Shown here one piece after another: positions 1-5,620 of a stretch of 7,091 nucleotides of DNA. A program made the translations under genes and the position numbers. The stretch lies in contig WTJB01000263.1 in NCBI GenBank assembly GCA_011526335.1, positions 1 to 7,091 of the forward strand, read 5' to 3'. The notes beneath the pieces were generated by a model, which saw only the letters and a list, made by a program, of their open reading frames with translations, made no database searches and was not told where the DNA came from. The DNA comes from Candidatus Arcticimaribacter sp. (lineage in GTDB: Bacteria; Bacteroidota; Bacteroidia; Flavobacteriales; Flavobacteriaceae). How positions within the stretch are numbered: the stretch's first letter is position 1; each line of letters opens with the position of its first letter.

Positions 1-30
1 CACTAAGATAATATATGTGTAAGTAAAAAA

Positions 31-225
31 CTAATAAATGTTTTTAGATAAAACATCTTCCCAGACCAGATCACTAAACTGATCTAGAAGTGCATCTACG
101 TTTTCGTCCTGCGATTGTTTTAACGCATCCCATTGCTTTTTGTCAATAGAATGTGAAGCGAGGAAGGTAGCAAACTCTTGGTGGAGTGCTTCGAATTGTT
201 CTTTGGTTAACCGTTGATATTTCAT
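31..225 (-). CDS. Short DUF6495-like protein, 64 aa
   Basis: Small acidic soluble protein of unknown function. The N-terminal half (MKYQRLTKEQFEALHQEF, then a FSDLVWEDVL segment near residues 50-59) resembles, from memory, flavobacterial proteins labelled DUF6495, which I recall as about 150-160 residues. This copy stops at TAG 31-33, just after the VWEDVL segment, so most of the usual C-terminal part is absent. Reading past the stop in all three minus-strand frames to the window edge gives nothing resembling the family continuation, so a simple recent frameshift is not evident. I chose ATG 225-223 because the upstream GTG at 240 lies inside the terminator stem and would only add residues read from the terminator and its U-tract. 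No signal peptide or membrane segment is visible. It follows rplI in the same direction but beyond a strong terminator, and I see no promoter of its own, so expression may depend on read-through. The gene looks real; the family name is moderately sure and no function can be given. Confidence 0.6.
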   Translation of the reverse strand: MKYQRLTKEQFEALHQEFATFLASHSIDKKQWDALKQSQDENVDALLDQFSDLVWEDVLSKNIY

Positions 226-252
226 AAAAAAAAACCCCACCGAAGTGAGGTT
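226..252 (-). terminator. Rho-independent terminator of the rpsF-rpsR-rplI operon
   Basis: On the minus strand the arms AACCTCAC and GTGGGGTT form an 8-base-pair stem with one G-T pair. They close on a TTCG loop with C-G closing, the extra-stable UUCG tetraloop. A run of nine T (counting the last two of the arm plus seven, ten to eleven in all) follows directly. It begins 19 bases after the rplI stop codon. The T-run ends exactly at the ATG of the next small gene, so the terminator also occupies that gene's 5' leader. Read on the plus strand the same hairpin is followed by ATAATAG, not a T-run, so it should act in one direction only. Confidence 0.9.
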
Positions 253-271
253 ATAATAGCATTTTTAAGCG

Positions 272-724
272 TTATGCTTTTTCAGGCACGATTTCGAAAG
301 GCACTTGAACAATTACCTCTCTGTGCAAACGCACAGTAGCTTCGTACTCCCCTAAACGCTTGATGGTTTTTCCGGGTAGTGAGATGAATTTTTTGTCTAA
401 AGCTTGTCCCTGAGCTTCAAAAGCCGCAGAAAGGTCTTGTGTTCCGATAGATCCAAAAAGCTTGTCTCCTGAACCTACTTTAGAAGAAATTTTGATTTCT
501 AGTGCCGATAGTTTCTTCGCTACAGCATTCGCGTCATCAATCAATTTCTGCTCTTTAAAAGCGCGTTGCTTTAGGTTTTCAGCCAAAACTTTTTTGGCAG
601 ATGAAGTGGCCATTACTGCTTTCCCTTGAGGGATCAAGAAGTTACGTCCATATCCATTTTTAACAGTTACGATGTCATCCTTAAATCCAAGGTTTTGTAC
701 ATCTTCTTTGAGTATCAGTTCCAT
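272..724 (-). CDS. rplI: 50S ribosomal protein bL9
   Basis: bL9 of the large ribosomal subunit, a two-domain protein that binds 23S rRNA at the base of the L1 stalk and reaches out from the ribosome. The 150-residue length is normal. The N-terminal RNA-binding domain (about 1-50) holds the signature MELILKEDVQNLGFKDD and the conserved GYGRNFLIPQGKA loop (residues 24-36). A charged connecting helix follows (about 45-75). The C-terminal domain contains the KLFGSIGTQDL segment (about 88-98) and a final beta region ending in VQVPFEIVPEKA. The ATG at 724-722 gives the family N-terminus exactly. The gene begins 11 bases after the rpsR stop and is the last member of the operon before the terminator. 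The spacer before it (TTACTTAGATC) has no Shine-Dalgarno motif. Nothing is damaged or unusual, and the identification is firm. Confidence 0.97.
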   Translation of the reverse strand: MELILKEDVQNLGFKDDIVTVKNGYGRNFLIPQGKAVMATSSAKKVLAENLKQRAFKEQKLIDDANAVAKKLSALEIKISSKVGSGDKLFGSIGTQDLSAAFEAQGQALDKKFISLPGKTIKRLGEYEATVRLHREVIVQVPFEIVPEKA

Positions 725-735
725 GATCTAAGTAA

Positions 736-1032
736 TTATTTTAATAAATCGCCAACGTATGGCATTAAGGCTAAATGACGTGCGCGTTTTACCGCAACAG
801 ATACTTTTCTTTGGTATTTTAAAGAAGTTCCCGTTAGTCTACGTGGCAATAGTTTACCTTGCTCGTTCACGAAGCTCAATAAAAAGTCAGCGTCTTTATA
901 ATCAACATACTTGATACCTGATCGCTTAAAACGACAGTATTTCTTTTTGTTGTTGGTTTCAATATTTAATGGGGTTAAATAACGGATTTCTCCTTCTTTT
1001 TTCCCTTTATTTTGTTCTTCAATTTTTGACAT
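736..1032 (-). CDS. rpsR: 30S ribosomal protein bS18
   Basis: bS18 of the small-subunit platform, which pairs with bS6. The 98-residue protein carries an N-terminal extension of about 25 residues ([21 protein letters not shown]) compared with the roughly 75-residue E. coli protein; I know such extensions from Bacteroidota. The conserved core follows: [19 protein letters not shown] (about 29-47), [19 protein letters not shown] (about 59-77) and [14 protein letters not shown]. Structural work on Flavobacterium johnsoniae ribosomes showed that bS18, together with bS6 and bS21, holds the 3' tail of 16S rRNA so that it cannot pair with mRNA. That fits the missing Shine-Dalgarno motifs in this window. 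The gene lies 5 bases after rpsF (TAG-AAATT-ATG), so the two are very likely translated from one message, which suits 1:1 production of two partners. Confidence 0.97.
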   Translation of the reverse strand: MSKIEEQNKGKKEGEIRYLTPLNIETNNKKKYCRFKRSGIKYVDYKDADFLLSFVNEQGKLLPRRLTGTSLKYQRKVSVAVKRARHLALMPYVGDLLK

Positions 1033-1037
1033 AATTT

Positions 1038-1382
1038 CTAGGCGTTTGCTTTAGCGTTTCTGTTTTTAATTCGCTTTTCAGCCCATGCAACAGCATGCTT
1101 GTCTAGCTTTACGGTTAAGTAACGCATTACACGCTCGTCTCGGCGAAATTCTACTTCAAGTCCATCGATGGCTGAGCCCTCTACTTGGTATTCAAAAAGG
1201 TGGTAAAAACCACTTTTTTTGTTTTGAATGGGATAGGCCAATTTTTTTAGCCCCCAATCTTCTTTGTTAACAAATTTGGCCCCTTTTCCAGAAAGGTTGT
1301 CTTCAAATTTCTTAACTGTCTCCTTTATCTGATCTTCAGATAAAACGGGATTCAAAATGAAAACAGTTTCGTAATGATTCAT
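1038..1382 (-). CDS. rpsF: 30S ribosomal protein bS6
   Basis: bS6, partner of bS18 on the platform of the 30S subunit. The 114-residue protein starts with the typical [21 protein letters not shown] and contains the ferredoxin-like core. Conserved pieces are [21 protein letters not shown] (about 40-60), where the protein meets bS18 and rRNA, and [16 protein letters not shown] (about 78-93). A basic tail ends it. It is the first gene of the rpsF-rpsR-rplI operon, read from the promoter at 1404-1433. The ATG at 1382-1380 is preceded by the A/T-rich ATTAAACATAAAT, which has no Shine-Dalgarno motif; A-rich leaders are usual in this phylum. The leader predicted from the promoter is only about 15-17 bases, too short for the structured S6:S18 binding site known in the rpsF leaders of many bacteria. 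The identification is firm. Confidence 0.97.
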   Translation of the reverse strand: MNHYETVFILNPVLSEDQIKETVKKFEDNLSGKGAKFVNKEDWGLKKLAYPIQNKKSGFYHLFEYQVEGSAIDGLEVEFRRDERVMRYLTVKLDKHAVAWAEKRIKNRNAKANA

Positions 1383-1403
1383 ATTTATGTTTAATTAAGG
1401 GTG

Positions 1404-1433
1404 CAAAAATAAGATTTTAAACCTGTTACACAA
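1404..1433 (-). promoter_or_regulatory. Promoter of the rpsF operon (Bacteroidota type)
   Basis: On the minus strand TTG (1433-1431, within GTTTTG) lies 19 bases before TATTTTTG (1411-1404), followed by CA. This fits the Bacteroidota primary sigma factor consensus TTG-N17-23-TAnnTTTG. Transcription would start near 1397-1399, leaving a leader of about 15-17 bases before the rpsF ATG. It is the most complete promoter match in the window along with that of yihY. Confidence 0.8.
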
Positions 1434-1462
1434 AACTTTTACCCATTAAAATGGCAGGTGTA

Positions 1463-1490
1463 TTAGCATTCGTATTTTTTCCTATTTTTG
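1463..1490 (+). promoter_or_regulatory. Probable promoter of the LytTR regulator gene
   Basis: A perfect -7 box TATTTTTG sits at 1483-1490. An imperfect -33 element TTA lies at 1463-1465, 17 bases upstream; no TTG is found at the right distance. Transcription should start near 1496, so the leader would be about 7 bases to ATG 1503 or 13 bases to ATG 1509. The box overlaps the TTG at 1488-1490, which therefore cannot be the translation start. This promoter diverges from that of rpsF, with about 72 bases between their -7 boxes. Confidence 0.55.
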
Positions 1491-1508
1491 TTGTATACAC
1501 TAATGCTC

Positions 1509-2189
1509 ATGGCCCTAAAGTTTATCTGTATTGACCCTAACATTGATCTTTGTAAAAAGACCCTATCCTCCATCAAGAAATATCCGGGTATTGAACTGGT
1601 GAAATCATTTCATCAGCTTGCCCCGGCAGTCGATATTATCCTTCATCACGAAATAGATTTTGTTCTGATGGACCCTAGCTTTTCGAGCCAAGAGGAACAA
1701 GCGGTTATGCATTCACGTATTGACTTTTCGAATGTCATCTTTAGCTCGGAAAACAAAGCAGATGCTGCATTGGGATATGACTTGGGTGTAGTAGATTTTA
1801 TCCCAAAACCTATGGATTTCTATCGCTTTGAGTTGGCCATAAGTCGTTTAATTCAAATGCGTAAACAAAAAGAAGCGAGAGAAAACACCTTTATAGAGGT
1901 GCGATGTAACTTCAAAAACGAAAAAGTCATTGTTGATGATATTCAATGGATAGAAGCTATGGGGAATTATGTAAAAATTGTTACCCCGATTCGGAAATAC
2001 ATCATCTTGAGTTCGATGAATAAGATTCAAAAACTCCTACCCGAAAAATACTTTTTTCGCACGCATAAATCATTTCTGATCAATCTAAACAAGGTGGATC
2101 GTTATTCCACAAAAGAAATTCATATCGGGAAAGACGCTATCCCCCTTAGTCGTTTACGAAAAAAAGAATTTCAAAAGACCTTTGGGTAA
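1509..2189 (+). CDS. Response regulator, receiver plus LytTR DNA-binding domain
   Basis: Transcription factor of the AlgR/LytR type, 226 residues, cytoplasmic. Residues about 1-118 form a CheY-like receiver: beta strand KFICID, candidate phospho-acceptor D55 in DFVLMDPSF, serines S79/S80 at the Thr/Ser position, and the conserved lysine K100 in DFIPKPMD. The usual acidic pair near the start is reduced to one Asp (D9, in IDPN). Residues about 126-226 form the LytTR domain, with WIEAMGNYVKI (147-157), FRTHKSFLINLNKVDR (183-198) and IPLSRLRKKEF (211-221) as clear hallmarks. In this family the LytTR domain contacts DNA, usually at paired direct repeats. LytTR regulators normally sit beside a histidine kinase; none is adjacent here, so the partner and targets are unknown. 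I chose ATG 1509 because the receiver strand starts right after it; ATG 1503 is equally possible. It diverges from rpsF and meets priA tail to tail with one base between stops. Confidence 0.9.
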   Translation: MALKFICIDPNIDLCKKTLSSIKKYPGIELVKSFHQLAPAVDIILHHEIDFVLMDPSFSSQEEQAVMHSRIDFSNVIFSSENKADAALGYDLGVVDFIPKPMDFYRFELAISRLIQMRKQKEARENTFIEVRCNFKNEKVIVDDIQWIEAMGNYVKIVTPIRKYIILSSMNKIQKLLPEKYFFRTHKSFLINLNKVDRYSTKEIHIGKDAIPLSRLRKKEFQKTFG

Positions 2190-2190
2190 A

Positions 2191-4638
2191 TTAAGCCGGA
2201 TCTACATCTACATTGACTCTTACCGCCCTGTAGGTGCCTATGCTCTCAAAACTTTTTAAGGCCATTTTTAAATTTCGTTTTATCATTACACGATCGTCTT
2301 TGATCGAAAATTTGATCAATATTTGCTTTAAGAATAAGTTTCTGATACGTGCAACAGGAGGATCTACAGGCCCCAGAATTTCCACAGCTAAATTGGCATG
2401 CAGTACATTACCAAGCCATTGCGCAGCCTGATCTACTTTATGGTAATCGCGCGCCTTTAGCGTGATCTTGATCAGTCGGTAAAAAGGAGGATACTGAAAT
2501 TTTTTGCGCTCAATGAGTTGTTTGGCGTAAAGGGCCTCATAATTGGAATCTATCACTTGTTGTAAAACCTCATGCTCTGGAGAGAAGGTTTGTATCAATA
2601 CCCTACCCTGTTCTTTGGAACGCCCTGATCTACCCGCCACTTGAGAAAGCATTTGATAGCCCCGTTCATGGGCGCGAAATTCAGGGAAATAGAGCAGCGG
2701 ATCGGCATTGATGACCCCCACCAAAGCAACATTTTCAAAGTCCAACCCCTTGGTTACCATTTGGGTTCCAATTAAAATATTGAGTCGGCCAGCGGTAAAA
2801 TCCCCAATGATCTTATCAAAGGATCTTTTTCCTCGGGTACTGTCAAAATCCATACGTCCGACATTGGCTTCTGGAAAAAGGTTTTCCACCTGTTCTTCTA
2901 TTTGCTGTGTTCCTGTCCCTTTTAACACCAAAGCATTTGTCCCACAAGCATTACATTGCAAGGGTTTTGCAACATTGTACCCGCAATAATGACATCTGAG
3001 TTGCTGATTGTATTGATGATAGGTTAGGGTAACATCGCAATTGCTACATTGGGGAATATGTCCACAACTATGGCATTCCAAAATAGGAGCATATCCGCGT
3101 CTATTTTGGAACAGGATAACCTGCTTTTTTTCTTCTAATGCAGTTTTTATTGCTTCGATTAAGGCATGCGAAAAAACCCCATTCATCAGCTTCTTTTTGT
3201 AGGCCTCTTTCAAATCTATACAAGAAATAAAAGGCAACTGTACTCCCCCAAACCGATCTTTTAAAGGAACATAGCCGTATTTGTTTTTCTCTACATTGTA
3301 TTGACTTTCAATGGAAGGGGTGGCCGAACCCAGCAAGGTCTTTGCTGAATGTAACCGGGCCAAGACTATGGCTACATCCCGTGCTAAATAGCGTGGTGCA
3401 GGATCAAATTGTTTGTACGAAGCTTCGTGTTCTTCATCGACGATAACCAAGCCTAAGTTTTGAAAAGGCAAAAAGATCGCCGAGCGTGCGCCTAGAATAA
3501 TTTGTGCTTTTTCGCTTTTATTGATTATCGATTTCCACACCTCAACGCGTTCATGTATGGAATATTTTGAATGAAAAACAGTGACTTTATCTCCAAAACG
3601 GCGTTGTAATCGTAAAATCATCTGAGCCGTTAAAGATATTTCTGGCAATAAGAAAAGGACCTGCTCCCCTTTTTCAAGATGTGCATCAATCAATTCGAAG
3701 TACACTTCGGTTTTTCCAGAGGCGGTGACCCCGTGAAATAAAACCACCTCATGCGACTGAAAGGCGGTTTGGGTGGCCTCAAGCGCTTTTTTTTGAACCC
3801 CAGATAGGGTATTTTTGGGTACTGTAGCTGTAGGATCAAATAAAGCGCGATCTTCTTGAAAATACTCTTCTTCAAAAACCCCTTTTTCGATTAAAGCTTT
3901 AATGGAAGGGCTACTGCTTTTTCCTTTTATTTGAAGTTTTTGTGTTGCCAGCCACTCAAAATTTGCGGACTGTTGGCAATAGTGCAACAAAACCGCACTT
4001 TGCTGTGGAGCCCTGGACAAACTGTCAAAAAGTTCAGCGAGCGCTTTATCTGTCTTGTAAGGGGCTGCTAGACGAACAAAACGCAGGCGTTTGGGTTTGT
4101 ATTTTTCCGCTAACTTTTGGTAGGTGACGATCCATCCACGTTCTAACATTTCTTGTACAATGGGGTGCACTTTTTTTCGACCCAATATGGCCTGTATTTC
4201 ATCCAAGGAAAGACTCCTTTGCTCCAAAGCTTCATACACCAAAAAAGCATCATCTGAAAGCAACTGAAGATCAACCTCAGCTGCTGTATTCTTTTGAAAT
4301 TCTGTTTCACTTGACAACAAAAATGCATTAGGCAGTGCAGCGCGTAACACATCGCCAAGCGTACAGAGATAATAGGAAGACATCCATTCCCAAAATGCCA
4401 ACTGTTTTTCCGTGATTATGGGCGTTTCGTCTAAGATTAACTCTACGGTTTTTGGGGTATACGTCTGCGGAGCTATTTTATGTTTTTTTAAGACCACCGC
4501 CGTATGCAGTTTATTTTTCCCAAAAGGAACAACTACCCTATGCCCGGCTTGTAGAAAATAAAACTCGTCCTCCTCCACCCAATAGGTATAGGGCTTGGGC
4601 AAAGGTAAGGGCAAGATAACGTCGATAAAATACTGCAT
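2191..4638 (-). CDS. priA: Primosomal protein N' (PriA), replication restart helicase
   Basis: PriA is a 3'-5' superfamily 2 DNA helicase that recognises stalled or collapsed forks and reloads the replicative helicase. At 815 residues it is somewhat longer than E. coli PriA (732). The N-terminal fork-binding domain begins with the typical MQYFIDVILPLPLPKPYTYWV. The helicase core has Walker A GVTASGKT (303-310), Walker B DEEH (401-404), GSATPS (437-442), GTQMVTKGLDF (624-634) and motif VI QVAGRSGR (666-673). Eight zinc-binding cysteines inserted in the second helicase lobe are all present: C522, C525, C531, C534, C549, C552, C562 and C565. The C-terminal domain ends in VNVDVDPA. No key residue is missing and the frame is intact. 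The ATG at 4638-4636 lies 2 bases after the yihY stop, so priA is probably translated from the yihY transcript. Its 3' end meets the LytTR gene with no terminator visible between them. Confidence 0.97.
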   Translation of the reverse strand: MQYFIDVILPLPLPKPYTYWVEEDEFYFLQAGHRVVVPFGKNKLHTAVVLKKHKIAPQTYTPKTVELILDETPIITEKQLAFWEWMSSYYLCTLGDVLRAALPNAFLLSSETEFQKNTAAEVDLQLLSDDAFLVYEALEQRSLSLDEIQAILGRKKVHPIVQEMLERGWIVTYQKLAEKYKPKRLRFVRLAAPYKTDKALAELFDSLSRAPQQSAVLLHYCQQSANFEWLATQKLQIKGKSSSPSIKALIEKGVFEEEYFQEDRALFDPTATVPKNTLSGVQKKALEATQTAFQSHEVVLFHGVTASGKTEVYFELIDAHLEKGEQVLFLLPEISLTAQMILRLQRRFGDKVTVFHSKYSIHERVEVWKSIINKSEKAQIILGARSAIFLPFQNLGLVIVDEEHEASYKQFDPAPRYLARDVAIVLARLHSAKTLLGSATPSIESQYNVEKNKYGYVPLKDRFGGVQLPFISCIDLKEAYKKKLMNGVFSHALIEAIKTALEEKKQVILFQNRRGYAPILECHSCGHIPQCSNCDVTLTYHQYNQQLRCHYCGYNVAKPLQCNACGTNALVLKGTGTQQIEEQVENLFPEANVGRMDFDSTRGKRSFDKIIGDFTAGRLNILIGTQMVTKGLDFENVALVGVINADPLLYFPEFRAHERGYQMLSQVAGRSGRSKEQGRVLIQTFSPEHEVLQQVIDSNYEALYAKQLIERKKFQYPPFYRLIKITLKARDYHKVDQAAQWLGNVLHANLAVEILGPVDPPVARIRNLFLKQILIKFSIKDDRVMIKRNLKMALKSFESIGTYRAVRVNVDVDPA

Positions 4639-4640
4639 GA

Positions 4641-5552
4641 CTAGACGTGCTTACTTTTCTTTTTTAACACCCTTAGGGTAGCATTCAATTCAAAGCCTAA
4701 CAAAAGCACAATGGAGTTGATCCAACTAAAAAGCATAAAAATGAGCAATGCCCCAATTGAACCGTACAATTGATTGTAATTGGAGAATTTTTCGACATAA
4801 ATACCAAACAAATAGGTTGAAATGATAAATAAAAAAGTCGTCATAAATCCTCCCGGAGAGAAGAATTTGGTCACTTTGCCATCTATTGTTCCGTAATAGT
4901 ATAGGATGGAAATGGAAAAGAGCGCTAAGGCAATAAAGAAAATATTCTGTGCCCAGATCACCCAATCGATGGTTTCTGGAAGTACATTCTGAAATAAAAT
5001 TTTAAAATAAATGAATCCAGCAACCGCAATCAACAACAATAAAGCAAGTAGAATACTAACGCCCAAAGCATACAAGTACTGTTTAAACACATTGCGGATC
5101 TCCTTTACATGATACGAGACTTCAAAACTGGTAAAGATGGCATTTACACCATTGGCACTCAACAAAATGGATAAAATAAAAACGGAAGACAGCAGCCCCC
5201 CTCTGGGTTTATTTTGAATGTCTTGAAAAATACTGGTAAAAAAACTATGCGTATCGGCTGGTAAAAGCGCTTCAATAAATTGCAGCAAAACCAAATCAAA
5301 ATTATCTATAGACAGTATTTGTGGGATAAAGGGAATCAGGTTTAGCACAAAAAGCAAAAAGGGAAACAAGGCCATAAAAAAACTAAACGCAATAGAGCCC
5401 GCTCTTGAGGTAAGCGCCCCCCGTACAATACCCAGCACATACATCTCCAACAAATCGTACATGGTAAAGCCTACATATCCAGGAATTTTTATCAATTCTA
5501 GAAAATGAATCAATTGCTTTATGATCGGAATTCGCTTTAGTTTTTCTTTCAA
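4641..5552 (-). CDS. yihY: YihY/BrkB-family inner-membrane protein
   Basis: Polytopic membrane protein of the YihY/virulence factor BrkB family, formerly called ribonuclease BN by mistake; its molecular function is unsettled. Six hydrophobic segments are visible (numbered from the upstream TTG at 5594): about 67-91, 133-152, 172-197, 215-235, 250-268 and 277-300. Family hallmarks are SRAGSIAFSFFMALFPF (63-79) and YGSIGALLIFMLFSW followed by LLLGFELNA near the end; the tail is basic (KKKSKHV). The start is not an ATG. The open frame has TTG at 5594 (317 aa), but that TTG coincides with the -33 element of the best promoter (-7 box 5567-5574), so a message from it would begin near 5561 and could not include 5594. 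The next TTG, at 5552-5550, gives 303 residues starting (M)KEKLKRIPIIKQL, which fits my recollection of homologue length. I use it, with 5594 as the alternative. It leads an operon with priA. Confidence 0.88.
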   Translation of the reverse strand: MKEKLKRIPIIKQLIHFLELIKIPGYVGFTMYDLLEMYVLGIVRGALTSRAGSIAFSFFMALFPFLLFVLNLIPFIPQILSIDNFDLVLLQFIEALLPADTHSFFTSIFQDIQNKPRGGLLSSVFILSILLSANGVNAIFTSFEVSYHVKEIRNVFKQYLYALGVSILLALLLLIAVAGFIYFKILFQNVLPETIDWVIWAQNIFFIALALFSISILYYYGTIDGKVTKFFSPGGFMTTFLFIISTYLFGIYVEKFSNYNQLYGSIGALLIFMLFSWINSIVLLLGFELNATLRVLKKKSKHV

Positions 5553-5566
5553 AAAAAGGCTTTTAC

Positions 5567-5594
5567 CAAAAATACTCTTTTTGAAACGAATCAA
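5567..5594 (-). promoter_or_regulatory. Promoter of yihY-priA (Bacteroidota type)
   Basis: On the minus strand TTG (5594-5592, within CTTTTG) is followed after 17 bases by TATTTTTG (5574-5567). Both elements match the Bacteroidota consensus and the spacing is within range. The predicted transcription start near 5560-5562 leaves about 8-10 bases before TTG 5552. It interleaves with the divergent rlmH promoter: its -33 element lies between the rlmH -33 and -7 elements. Confidence 0.7.
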
Positions 5595-5615
5595 AAGACA
5601 GACTTCGTATTTTTG
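5581..5615 (+). promoter_or_regulatory. Probable promoter of rlmH-rdgB
   Basis: A perfect -7 box TATTTTTG lies at 5608-5615. The best -33 candidate, TTG at 5581-5583 (within CTTTTTG), is 24 bases upstream, one base beyond the usual 17-23 range. Only 5 bases separate the box from the rlmH ATG at 5621, so transcription probably starts at or next to the A of the start codon. The -7 box is well supported, the -33 element only weakly. Confidence 0.6.
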
Positions 5616-5620
5616 CTTGT

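Noticed and set aside
1..30. Left edge after the DUF6495-like gene, checked for a terminator or gene continuation.
   Set aside because: It is A/T-rich with no hairpin, promoter or matching reading frame. Too little sequence is available to say more.
268..282. Small inverted repeat AAGC-GTTAT-GCTT over the rplI stop codon, followed by T on the plus strand.
   Set aside because: The stem has four pairs and no plus-strand gene ends there. The real terminator is the adjacent UUCG hairpin at 226-252.
1465..1507. Inverted pair AGCATT (1465-1470) and AATGCT (1502-1507) around the regulator promoter.
   Set aside because: Six-base arms with 31 bases between are expected by chance and do not resemble a known LytTR site.
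2203..2216. Short direct repeat TCTACATCTACA at the end of priA.
   Set aside because: It encodes the Val-Asp-Val-Asp end of PriA and is explained by that coding sequence.
3793..3817. TATTTTTG on the plus strand at 3810-3817, antisense inside priA, with a TTG upstream at 3793-3795.
   Set aside because: The spacer is only 14 bases, below the 17-23 range, and no plus-strand gene follows. Chance in an A/T-rich genome is likely.
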